Positions 51,422-59,324 of a DNA stretch of 64,000 nt are shown piece after piece; position 1 is the first letter of the stretch; every line of letters starts with the position of its first letter. Made by a program: the position numbers and the translations under genes. The DNA is from Gammaproteobacteria bacterium (GTDB taxonomy: Bacteria; Pseudomonadota; Gammaproteobacteria; SZUA-140), in the NCBI GenBank assembly GCA_016716465.1, contig JADJWH010000001.1:620001-684000 (forward strand), in the 5' to 3' direction. The notes under the pieces were generated by a model. That model saw only the letters and a program-made list of their open reading frames with translations. It ran no database searches and was not told the origin of the DNA.

Positions 51422-52192
51422 GTGAGCGGCAAGGGAGTGGAAGGCGCGCTGTATGGCATACACGCCGTGCTGGGCGTGTTGAGGCGTCGCCCGGAGGTAA
51501 TCCGGAGCCTGTGGCTGGCGCAGGAGGCGCGCAATCCGCGCCTGGACGAGATCCGCACACTCGCCCAGAGACATCGCATCCCGCTCAAGAGCGTCAACTC
51601 CGATGAGCTCGACCGACGCGCCGGAGGAGAACGTCATCAGGATGTCCTCGCCCTGTTCGACCCTGCCGGCATTGCCTATTCCGAGCATGAGCTGGATACC
51701 CTACTCGAACAGGCGGGACCCAAACCCCTGTTGCTGGTGCTCGATGGCGTGCAGGATCCGCACAACCTAGGGGCCTGTCTGCGCACCGCCGACGCGGCGG
51801 GGGCGGATGCGGTCATCGTCCCGCGCGACCGCGCGGTCGGGATTACGCCGGTGGTATGCAAGGTCGCGAGCGGTGCGGTCGGACATGTCCCCTTCGTGCA
51901 GGTCACCAATCTCGCGCGCACCCTGCGGCGCCTGCGCGAGGCGGGAGTTTGGCTGGCGGGCACGGACATGGAGGGGGATACCCCCGTGCACCGGGCCGAT
52001 TTCGATCGCCCGCTGGCCCTGATCCTGGGTGCCGAAGAGAAGGGCCTGCGCCGGCTGACGCGCGAGGCCTGCGACTGGCTGGTTTCCATCCCCATGGCGG
52101 GCGCGGTCGAGAGCCTCAACGTCTCGGTGGCGGCGGGAATCTGCCTGTTCGAGGCCCGCCGCCAGCGCCTCCTTGCCGAAGTAAGTAAATGA
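51422..52192 (+). CDS. rlmB: 23S rRNA (guanosine-2251-2'-O)-methyltransferase RlmB
   Basis: A 256-residue SpoU-family enzyme. The N-terminal substrate-binding domain ('EGALYGIHAVLGVLRRRPEV') precedes a knotted SPOUT domain with 'LLVLDGVQDPHNLGACLRTA', 'LALILGAEEKGLRRLTREAC' and 'IPMAGAVESLNVSVAAGICL', which holds the SAM-binding and catalytic motifs. GTG 51422 lies nine bases after rnr, a conserved pair. It methylates G2251 of 23S rRNA. Confidence 0.96.
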   Translation: MSGKGVEGALYGIHAVLGVLRRRPEVIRSLWLAQEARNPRLDEIRTLAQRHRIPLKSVNSDELDRRAGGERHQDVLALFDPAGIAYSEHELDTLLEQAGPKPLLLVLDGVQDPHNLGACLRTADAAGADAVIVPRDRAVGITPVVCKVASGAVGHVPFVQVTNLARTLRRLREAGVWLAGTDMEGDTPVHRADFDRPLALILGAEEKGLRRLTREACDWLVSIPMAGAVESLNVSVAAGICLFEARRQRLLAEVSK

Positions 52193-52279
52193 TTTACAGG
52201 TAATTGCATCCGGTGCTGGATTCCACTAGAATAGCCGCCCATGTAATCCCGGTTACATGACAATTCGATCAACTCCTTG

Positions 52280-52319
52280 CCTTACCGCCGCGGGCGGAAG
52301 GCTGCCAATCCGTAAGGAG
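52280..52319 (+). promoter_or_regulatory. Candidate S6:S18-binding leader of the rpsF operon
   Basis: CCTTAC (52280-52285) pairs with GTAAGG (52312-52317), enclosing a CCGCC/GGCGG hairpin. The 3' arm contains the ribosome-binding site AAGGAG, so the structure would hide it. Ribosomal protein S6 with S18 represses its own operon through such a leader in many bacteria. Fold by eye only. Confidence 0.4.
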
Positions 52320-52323
52320 CGCT

Positions 52324-52695
52324 ATGAGACACTACGAAATCGTGTTTCTGGTCCACCCTGACCAGAGCGAACAGGTCCCTGCCATGATCGAGCGCTACCG
52401 CTCGACCATCGAATCCGGCGGTGGCAAGATTCACCGCCTGGAAGACTGGGGCCGACGCCAGCTCGCCTACCCGATCAACAAGGTCCACAAGGCGCACTAC
52501 GTGCTGATGAACGTCGAGGTCGGCAAGCCGACACTGGATGAACTGACCAGCGCGTTCCGTTTCAACGACGCCGTCATCCGCAATCTGGTGATCCAGCGTG
52601 ACGAGGCGGCTACCGAACCGTCACCTCTGGCCAAGGTTGCCGGCAGGGAAGAGGGCTCGGAGTCCCACGCGCGCAGTGCCCGACCGGCTGCCTGA
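52324..52695 (+). CDS. rpsF: 30S ribosomal protein S6
   Basis: A 123-residue protein beginning MRHYEIVFLVHPDQSEQVPA; 'KIHRLEDWGRRQLAYPINKV' is the family signature. The C-terminal tail (about 95-123) is rich in Ala, Glu and Arg. It binds the central domain of 16S rRNA with S18. AAGGAG lies just upstream. It starts the rpsF-priB-rpsR cluster. Confidence 0.97.
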   Translation: MRHYEIVFLVHPDQSEQVPAMIERYRSTIESGGGKIHRLEDWGRRQLAYPINKVHKAHYVLMNVEVGKPTLDELTSAFRFNDAVIRNLVIQRDEAATEPSPLAKVAGREEGSESHARSARPAA

Positions 52696-52720
52696 GGGTT
52701 ACGCGCCCGCCGCGCAGGCG

Positions 52721-53020
52721 GTGAACCGGGTGGTACTGGAGGGCGAGGTGTGCCGGGCGCCGCAGACGCGCCTGAGTCCGGCCCGGATTCCGCTTACCCG
52801 TTTTACCCTTGAACACCGGTCGCGGCAGGCTGCTGCGGGCATCGAACGTGAGGCGCGGTTGCGGCTGGTCGTTGTGGCTGCGGGCGCCGCGGTGAGCCGC
52901 GATGCCGCGGTGTTGCAGCCGGGGGATCGCGTGCGGGTCGAGGGCTTCCTGACCCGCGGCAGTTACCAGGCGGAGGAACGGGACCTCGCCCTGCAGGCCG
53001 ATGAGATCAGGCGTCTGTAG
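52721..53020 (+). CDS. priB: Primosomal replication protein PriB (N)
   Basis: A 99-residue single-strand-binding OB-fold protein: 'NRVVLEGEVCRAPQTRLSPA', 'RIPLTRFTLEHRSRQAAAGI', 'GDRVRVEGFLTRGSY'. GTG 52721 is chosen because the family starts at about this point; GTG 52676 is the alternative and overlaps rpsF. PriB helps reload DnaB at stalled forks, and dnaB is encoded 2 kb on. Position between rpsF and rpsR is diagnostic. Confidence 0.9.
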   Translation: MNRVVLEGEVCRAPQTRLSPARIPLTRFTLEHRSRQAAAGIEREARLRLVVVAAGAAVSRDAAVLQPGDRVRVEGFLTRGSYQAEERDLALQADEIRRL

Positions 53021-53076
53021 CAGTCCGGCGGTCTTTTCAGATATACCTATTTTTGACTTTTGACAGAGGAAGGAAC

Positions 53077-53370
53077 ATGAGCGATTCGAATCCGAGAGAA
53101 CGTGATCGTGGCGAGCGTGGCGAGGGCGGCCGTGGCGGCCGTGGTGGCGGTCAGTTTCGCCGCAAGAAGTACTGCCGTTTCACCGCGGAAGGCATTAAAG
53201 AGATCGATTACAAGGATGTGCAGCTGCTGAAGAATTATGTGCTGGATACCGGGAAGATTGTTCCCAGCCGCATCACCGGCACCAGCGCCAAGTATCAGCG
53301 TCAGCTGTCCACCGCGATCAAGCGCGCACGCTATCTGGCCCTGCTGCCATACAGCGACTCGCACGCGTAA
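53077..53370 (+). CDS. rpsR: 30S ribosomal protein S18
   Basis: A 97-residue protein. The conserved core 'FRRKKYCRFTAEGIKEIDYK' and 'KIVPSRITGTSAKYQRQLST' is full length. The N-terminus is extended by about 20 residues rich in Gly, Arg and Glu, longer than in E. coli S18. ATG 53077 has GGAAGGA upstream. It pairs with S6 in the 30S platform. Confidence 0.97.
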   Translation: MSDSNPRERDRGERGEGGRGGRGGGQFRRKKYCRFTAEGIKEIDYKDVQLLKNYVLDTGKIVPSRITGTSAKYQRQLSTAIKRARYLALLPYSDSHA

Positions 53371-53439
53371 GCGACGCTCGACGCCGCCGTATGCAACGGC
53401 GTGCGGCGACCACAGGAAAGGGAGAAGCAGGGCGGCCAC

Positions 53440-54417
53440 ATGCGAGCAATCGCGGAATTCATCTTGCGCGGGCGTGCTCCGGCGTTGCTGGTGATCGTCG
53501 CCGGCGCCATGCTTACCGCGCTGTTGCCGATCTTCAACCATGTGAGCGGCGGGGCGCTGGCGTTGACGGCCCTGCGCAACGGCCCGCGCGAAGGCCTTGT
53601 GCTGGCGCTGGCGGCGGCGCTGGTCGTCGCCGTGGTAGCGCTCGTGGCCTCATTCGAGGCCGCCCGGATCGAGACCTTCCTGTTCATTCTTGCGCTGCTG
53701 GTCTGGCTGCCGCTGCTGGTGGTCGCGCAGGTCTTGCGCAACAGCCGTTCCATGGGGGCCGCGCTCGCGGCGGCGGCGGCGGTGTCCGCGCTGGTTGTGA
53801 TCGGGTTCCATATGGTGGTGGGCGAAACGCAGACCTGGTGGCGTGGCGTGATGCAGGAGATGCTCGTGCCGATGCTGCAGCAAGCGCATACCGGACTGCC
53901 GGCGACGGATCTGGACAAGCTGGTCGATACGCTGGCCAAGGTGATGACCGGGATTCTGGGAGCGACGGTGTTCTATACCGCGATGACGAATCTGTTCATC
54001 GGACGCTGGCTCCAGGCCCTCGTGTACAACCCGGGCGGATTTCGCTCCGAATTCCATGCCATTCACCTCGGACGCTGGATGGCCGGAGTGGCGATCGTGC
54101 TGCTGGTGCTGGGCAATTTCGCCGGCGGCGGACTGGCCGACGTGTCGCTCGACCTGTTGTTTCTGGTCGGCGCGGTCTACTCCCTGCAGGGGTTGTCGCT
54201 GGTGCACGGCGTGGTGGCCGTGACCCAGGCCCACGTCGCATGGCTGGTGGGCTTGTATCTGCTGATGTTATTCGCACTGCCGCAGGTGGTGCTGGTACTT
54301 TCCGCGGCCGGTTTCGCGGACAGCCTGACGGATTTTCGTGCTCGCCTGAGCAGGAAGCACGCGCCGGCGGCGAATCGGGACGAGCCACCGCCGCCCGGGC
54401 CGGACAGTACGACGTAA
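53440..54417 (+). CDS. DUF2232 family integral membrane protein
   Basis: A 325-residue protein with about eight membrane helices ('PALLVIVAGAMLTALLPIFN', 'FLFILALLVWLPLLVVAQVL', 'MAGVAIVLLVLGNFAGGGLA', and others). The C-terminus is cytoplasmic and proline-rich. Membership in the DUF2232/YybS-like group is inferred from topology and from its conserved place between rpsR and rplI in gammaproteobacteria. Function unknown. ATG 53440 is preferred to the longer frame from 53401. Confidence 0.8.
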   Translation: MRAIAEFILRGRAPALLVIVAGAMLTALLPIFNHVSGGALALTALRNGPREGLVLALAAALVVAVVALVASFEAARIETFLFILALLVWLPLLVVAQVLRNSRSMGAALAAAAAVSALVVIGFHMVVGETQTWWRGVMQEMLVPMLQQAHTGLPATDLDKLVDTLAKVMTGILGATVFYTAMTNLFIGRWLQALVYNPGGFRSEFHAIHLGRWMAGVAIVLLVLGNFAGGGLADVSLDLLFLVGAVYSLQGLSLVHGVVAVTQAHVAWLVGLYLLMLFALPQVVLVLSAAGFADSLTDFRARLSRKHAPAANRDEPPPPGPDSTT

Positions 54418-54567
54418 TTGATACTGGTAGGAGATGGGTATTCGGGTAGAGGGTGATGACAAGCGGCGGTGATGAGCTAACTGGTTGTAATCTCACGTGA
54501 CTCATTACCCATTGCGCATTACCGTTCAAGTCGGATTATAGTTAAGCGAGCAACGAGGTAGACGACA

Positions 54568-55017
54568 ATGCAAGTGATTCTGCTGAACAAGGTGGAAAAC
54601 CTGGGCAATCTGGGCGACGTGGTCAACGTCAAACCCGGGTATGGACGCAATTTTCTCATTCCGACCGGCAAGGCCGCGCCGGCGACGGAGGATAACCGCA
54701 AGGCCTTCGAGGCCAGACGCGCCGAATACGAGCGCGCGGCGGCGGATGCGCTGGCTGAAGCCCAGGCGCGCCGTGACCGGCTGGCCGGCATGACCGTGGT
54801 CGTGACGCGCAAGGTCGGCGACGAAGGCAAGCTGTTCGGCTCGGTCGGAACCAGCGATATTGCCGATGCCTTCACCGCGCTCGATATCCTGGTCAAGAAG
54901 TCCGAGGTGCGCCTGTCGAACGGCGCGATCCGGCAGACCGGCACCTACGAGCTCAGTTTGCATCTTCACCCCGAGGTCAACGTCGACGTCAAGGTCGAGG
55001 TGGCGGGCGAAGAATAA
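54568..55017 (+). CDS. rplI: 50S ribosomal protein L9
   Basis: A 149-residue protein with the N-terminal 'MQVILLNKVENLGNLGDVVN' and 'VKPGYGRNFLIPTGKA' RNA-binding domain, a long connecting helix (about 40-75), and a C-terminal domain ending in 'HPEVNVDVKVEVAGEE'. It binds 23S rRNA domain V at the base of the L1 stalk. Full length. Confidence 0.97.
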   Translation: MQVILLNKVENLGNLGDVVNVKPGYGRNFLIPTGKAAPATEDNRKAFEARRAEYERAAADALAEAQARRDRLAGMTVVVTRKVGDEGKLFGSVGTSDIADAFTALDILVKKSEVRLSNGAIRQTGTYELSLHLHPEVNVDVKVEVAGEE

Positions 55018-55055
55018 TCCCCCTGCCGTCAACGGCCATGGGAGCGTAAACAGAG

Positions 55056-56459
55056 GTGCAGGTTATGCAGGAACTCGCAAGCAACCCGGCCGGCGCGACG
55101 CGCATGACGGATTCGCTGCGGGTCCCTCCGCACTCGCTCGAGGCGGAGCAGTCCGTGCTCGGCGGCCTCATGCTGGACAATTCGGCCTGGGATACGGTCG
55201 CGGATCTGGTCACGGAAGGCGACTTCTATCGCCACGACCACCGGCTCATCTTCCGTGCCGTGAGTACCCTCTGCGCGCGCAGCGAGCCGGTTGACGTGGT
55301 GACGGTCTCCGAGTGGCTGGAGCAGCACAAGGAACTGGACAAGGCGGGCGGGCTCGCCTATCTCGCGGAGATCGCCAACAGCACCCCGAGCGCGGCCAAC
55401 ATCAAGGCCTACGCCACCATCGTGCGCGAGCGCTCCGTGCTGCGCCAGCTGATCCATGTCGGCACCGAGATCGGCAACGCGGCCTTCAACACGGAAGGCC
55501 GCGACTGCGCCCAGCTGCTCGACCATGCCGAACAGATGGTCTTCCGCATCGCGGAACAGGGCCGGCCCAATCAGAATAACTTCCGCTCGATCCGTGATCT
55601 GCTCGTCGACGTCACCGATCGTATCGACAAGCTGTACCACCAGGACACCCCGTATACCGGCGTGCCGACCGGTTTCACCGATTTCGACGAGCGCACCTCG
55701 GGCTTGCAGTCCTCGGACCTCGTCATCATCGCCGGCCGTCCTTCCATGGGCAAGACCAGTTTCGCGATGAACATCGCCGAGCATGCCGCCATCAAGAGTC
55801 GGGTGCCGGTAGCGGTATTTTCCATGGAAATGCCCGGTGAGCAGCTCGTCATGCGCATGCTTTCCTCGCTCGGACGTATCGACCAGCACCGGGTGCGCAC
55901 CGGGCGCCTGAATGACGAGGATTGGCCGCGCCTGACCTCGGCGATGAGTATCCTGAGCGAGGCGCCGCTGTTCATCGACGATACCCCGGCGCTCAACCCG
56001 ACCGAGCTGCGCGCGCGCGCGCGCCGCATCAAGCGCGATCACGGTCTCGGCCTGATCGTCATCGATTACCTGCAACTGATGCAGGTACCCGGCACCAAGG
56101 AGAACCGCACCAATGAGATCTCGGAGATCTCGCGCTCGCTTAAGGCCCTGGCGAAGGAGCTGCAGGTGCCGGTGGTCGCGCTCTCCCAGCTCAACCGTGG
56201 TCTTGAGCAGCGCCCCAACAAGCGCCCGGTCATGTCCGACCTGCGCGAATCCGGCGCCATTGAGCAGGATGCCGATCTCATCACCTTCATCTACCGCGAC
56301 GAGGTCTACCACGAAGACAGCCCGGACAAGGGCATCGCCGAGATCATCATCGGCAAGCAGCGCAATGGTCCCATCGGCACCGTGCGCCTGACCTTTCTCG
56401 GGCCGTACACGCGGTTCGAGAACTATATCCAGGATTCCTACAGCGAGGCCTATGCATGA
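55056..56459 (+). CDS. dnaB: Replicative DNA helicase DnaB
   Basis: A 467-residue hexameric helicase. The N-terminal helical domain ('PPHSLEAEQSVLGGLMLDNS') links to the RecA-like domain with Walker A 'AGRPSMGKTSFAMNIAEHAA', Walker B 'LGLIVIDYLQLMQV' and the 'LRESGAIEQDADLI' region. GTG 55056, ATG 55065 and ATG 55104 are possible starts; the first is listed. It unwinds the fork and recruits primase. Its stop overlaps the alr start (ATGA). Confidence 0.97.
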   Translation: MQVMQELASNPAGATRMTDSLRVPPHSLEAEQSVLGGLMLDNSAWDTVADLVTEGDFYRHDHRLIFRAVSTLCARSEPVDVVTVSEWLEQHKELDKAGGLAYLAEIANSTPSAANIKAYATIVRERSVLRQLIHVGTEIGNAAFNTEGRDCAQLLDHAEQMVFRIAEQGRPNQNNFRSIRDLLVDVTDRIDKLYHQDTPYTGVPTGFTDFDERTSGLQSSDLVIIAGRPSMGKTSFAMNIAEHAAIKSRVPVAVFSMEMPGEQLVMRMLSSLGRIDQHRVRTGRLNDEDWPRLTSAMSILSEAPLFIDDTPALNPTELRARARRIKRDHGLGLIVIDYLQLMQVPGTKENRTNEISEISRSLKALAKELQVPVVALSQLNRGLEQRPNKRPVMSDLRESGAIEQDADLITFIYRDEVYHEDSPDKGIAEIIIGKQRNGPIGTVRLTFLGPYTRFENYIQDSYSEAYA

Positions 56460-57535
56460 CCCGTCCGGTGCGGGCGGCGATCGACCTCAAGTCCCTGCGC
56501 GCGAATCTGCAGCGCGTGCGTGCCGCCGCGCCGCTCGCGCGCGTGCTGGCGGTCATCAAGGCCAATGGCTACGGTCACGGGCTGGCGCGCGTGGCAGAGG
56601 CACTGCATGACGCCGATGCCTTCGGCGTTGCCAGCGTGGAGGAGGCGCTGGTGCTGCGCGAGGCCGGCATCGCGCATCCAATCGTCATGCTGGAAGGCTT
56701 CTTCGAGGCGGGGGAACTCGCCGAGATCTCCCGCCACAGGCTCTCCGTCGTGATCCACCATGAGCAACAGCTGCAGATTCTCGAGAAGACCGAGATCGCG
56801 CGGCCGATCTCGGTCTGGATCAAGATCGATACCGGTATGCACCGCATCGGATTTCCGCCCGGGCAGGCCGCCGCGATCTACCAGCGCCTGCGCGACAGCA
56901 ACAAGATCGCGGCGCGCATCCGCCTGATGACGCATCTGGCCAATGCGGACGACCGCAATGATGAATATACCGCACGGCAGCTCACCGAATTCCTGGGTGC
57001 GATCGACGGCCTCGACGGCGAGCGCAGCGTCGCCAATTCGGCCGGGGTGCTGGCCTGGCCGCAGACGCATATGGAATGGGTGCGCCCAGGTATCATGCTG
57101 TTCGGAGTTTCTCCCTTTCTGGACGGCGTCGCGCAGCAGGAGGGGCTCAGCCCGGTGATGACGCTGAGCTCGCGTCTGATCGCGATCAACCGGTTCAGGC
57201 GCGGCGACGCCATCGGTTATGGCGGGAGCTGGATCTGTCCCGAGGACATGCCCATCGGCGTCGTCGCGATCGGCTACGGCGACGGTTATCCGCGCAGTAT
57301 GCCGGCGGGCGCCCCGGTGCTGGTGCGTGGACAGCGCGCGGCGGTGGTCGGGCGCGTCTCCATGGATATGCTGTGCATCGACCTGCGCGATCTTCCGCAA
57401 GCTCAGATCGGCGACGAGGTGGAGCTCTGGGGACGGAATCTTCCGATCGAGGAGGTCGCCCGTCTCGCCGGGACCATTCCCTATGAACTGCTGTGCGGCA
57501 TCACCCAGCGCGTGCCGATCATCGAGCAGGGGTGA
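56456..57535 (+). CDS. alr: Alanine racemase
   Basis: A 359-residue PLP enzyme supplying D-alanine for peptidoglycan. The PLP lysine is in 'RVLAVIKANGYGHGLARVAE' near residue 35, and the catalytic tyrosine is in 'GDAIGYGGSWICPEDM' near residue 255. 'VVAIGYGDGYPRSMPAGAPV' and 'GRVSMDMLCIDLRDLP' complete the C-terminal domain. It overlaps dnaB by four bases. Length is normal. Confidence 0.97.
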   Translation: MTRPVRAAIDLKSLRANLQRVRAAAPLARVLAVIKANGYGHGLARVAEALHDADAFGVASVEEALVLREAGIAHPIVMLEGFFEAGELAEISRHRLSVVIHHEQQLQILEKTEIARPISVWIKIDTGMHRIGFPPGQAAAIYQRLRDSNKIAARIRLMTHLANADDRNDEYTARQLTEFLGAIDGLDGERSVANSAGVLAWPQTHMEWVRPGIMLFGVSPFLDGVAQQEGLSPVMTLSSRLIAINRFRRGDAIGYGGSWICPEDMPIGVVAIGYGDGYPRSMPAGAPVLVRGQRAAVVGRVSMDMLCIDLRDLPQAQIGDEVELWGRNLPIEEVARLAGTIPYELLCGITQRVPIIEQG

Positions 57536-57557
57536 AGTAGACCGTGGCCGTGAAACC

Positions 57558-57732
57558 CGGGAACAGATTTTAATATCTGTCCCCTCCGGCAGCGTTAGGG
57601 TGGGCACGTGATTAGTGCCCACGCAGGAACACGGGGACAGATTGTGAAATCTGTCCCCTCTGGCTACGGCAGGCGGGCACAGGGTTCGCGCCCACGCGGA
57701 ATATACTGGGGATAGATTTTGAATCGGTCCCC
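57558..57732. repeat. Array of alternating palindromes between alr and radA
   Basis: Two palindrome types alternate. Type A is (G)GGGACAGATT..AATCTGTCCCC, at about 57558-57585, 57633-57658 and 57708-57732. Type B is GTGGGCAC...GTGCCCAC, at 57600-57622 and, with changes, 57673-57697. The last copies have diverged. They fill the alr-radA gap. REP/BIME-like sequences of this kind in gammaproteobacteria are mobilised by REP-associated transposases (RAYT), none of which is in the window. Confidence 0.75.
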
Positions 57733-57761
57733 TCTGGTGGCAGCATGAGGAACCTCGCGCG

Positions 57762-59141
57762 ATGAGTACGGTCAAGACACGCGGCGGCGTACGGACGATC
57801 TATACCTGTACCCAGTGCGGCGCCCAGGCCCCCAAATGGGCGGGGCAATGCGGCGAGTGCGGGGCCTGGAACAGTCTGGTGGAAGAGGTGCAGAGACCGG
57901 TTGCCCCGCGTCGACGCGGCGGTTTCGCCGGCGCGCCGGCCGAGACCGGGAGCCGGCTGCTGGCCGAGATCGAACCGGCGCACGAGATGCGTGTCGCGAC
58001 CGGACTGGATGAACTCGATCGCGTGCTCGGCGGCGGCCTGGTGCGCGGCTCGGTGGTGCTGATCGGCGGCGATCCCGGCATCGGCAAGTCGACCCTGTTG
58101 CTGCAGACGCTGGCCGCATTGTCGCAATCCCATTCCACCCTGTATGTTACCGGCGAGGAATCCCTGCACCAGGTCAGCCTGCGCGCCCAGCGTCTGGGGC
58201 TCGATGCAAGCAGGCTGCGGGTTCAGGCCGAGACCGGTGTGGAGCAGGTGCTGGCCCAGGCGGCGAAGGACAAGCCCGCCGTCATGGTCATCGATTCCAT
58301 CCAGACCATGCATACGGGCGAGCTTCAGGCCGCGCCCGGCGCGGTGAGTCAGGTGCGTGAATGCGCCGCGCAGCTTGTGCAGTACGCCAAACAGACCGGT
58401 AGCGCGCTGTTTCTCGTTGGCCATGTCACCAAGGAGGGCGTGCTCGCCGGGCCGCGCGTGCTCGAACACATGGTGGATACCGTGCTCTATTTCGAGGGCG
58501 ACTCCGGCAGCCGTTACCGCGTGATCCGCGCGGTGAAGAACCGTTTCGGCGCAGTGAACGAAGTCGGCGTGTTCGCCATGACCGAACAAGGCCTGCGCGG
58601 CGTGAGCAATCCCTCCGCGATTTTCGTCTCGCGCCATGAGGCCCCGGTCTCCGGCAGCGTGGTGATGGTGACGCGCGAGGGCAGTCGACCCCTGCTGGTC
58701 GAGGTGCAGGTCCTGGTCGCCGAAAGCCACGCGCCGAACCCGCGCCGCCTCGCCGTGGGACTCGATCCCAACCGCCTCGCCATGCTGCTCGCCGTGCTGC
58801 AGCGCCACAGCGGTGTGGCGATGTACGACCAGGATGTATTCGTCAACGTGGTGGGCGGGGTCCGTATCACGGAGACGGCGATCGATCTCGCCGTCGTGCT
58901 CGCCGCGCTGTCCAGTCTGCGCAATCGGCCGGTGCCGAGCGATACGGTCGTCTTCGGCGAGATCGGCCTCGCCGGCGAGATCCGCCCGGTACCGAACGGC
59001 CAGGAGCGCCTTAAGGAGGCCGCCCAGCATGGCTTCCGGCGCGCCATCGTCCCGAAGGCGAATAAGCCCGCCAGAGGCTCGGTGTCCAACATCGAGGTCA
59101 TCGCTGTGCAACGGCTGGATGAAGCGGTTGCGCAGTTATGA
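57762..59141 (+). CDS. radA: DNA repair protein RadA (Sms)
   Basis: A 459-residue RecA-like branch-migration helicase. A zinc finger ('CTQCGAQAPKWAGQCGECGA', residues 12-31) starts it. Walker A is 'GGDPGIGKSTLLLQTLAALS' near residue 105. The KNRFG motif is 'VKNRFGAVNEVGVFAM' near residue 260. The C-terminal Lon-like domain follows ('GVRITETAIDLAVVLAALSS'). It processes recombination intermediates. Start and length are normal. Confidence 0.97.
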   Translation: MSTVKTRGGVRTIYTCTQCGAQAPKWAGQCGECGAWNSLVEEVQRPVAPRRRGGFAGAPAETGSRLLAEIEPAHEMRVATGLDELDRVLGGGLVRGSVVLIGGDPGIGKSTLLLQTLAALSQSHSTLYVTGEESLHQVSLRAQRLGLDASRLRVQAETGVEQVLAQAAKDKPAVMVIDSIQTMHTGELQAAPGAVSQVRECAAQLVQYAKQTGSALFLVGHVTKEGVLAGPRVLEHMVDTVLYFEGDSGSRYRVIRAVKNRFGAVNEVGVFAMTEQGLRGVSNPSAIFVSRHEAPVSGSVVMVTREGSRPLLVEVQVLVAESHAPNPRRLAVGLDPNRLAMLLAVLQRHSGVAMYDQDVFVNVVGGVRITETAIDLAVVLAALSSLRNRPVPSDTVVFGEIGLAGEIRPVPNGQERLKEAAQHGFRRAIVPKANKPARGSVSNIEVIAVQRLDEAVAQL

Positions 59142-59324
59142 ACACCCACAGGCTTGCAGGAGATTTTCCCGTCAATTTTTTGTCGGGCTCAGTTTTTGGC
59201 AATTTTGATCCTGGGTATTCATCGATTCACGGTTAGATTCCGGGTTTTGTATTTGCATTCCACCTATATACTTATAAAATCAGATTCTTGAGAGGGGGAG
59301 GGCTGGCAATGGAGACTGTATATA

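Noticed and set aside
57558..57732. A CRISPR array
   Set aside because: The units are palindromes of two types with unequal spacing, not direct repeats with unique spacers, and no cas gene is in the window.
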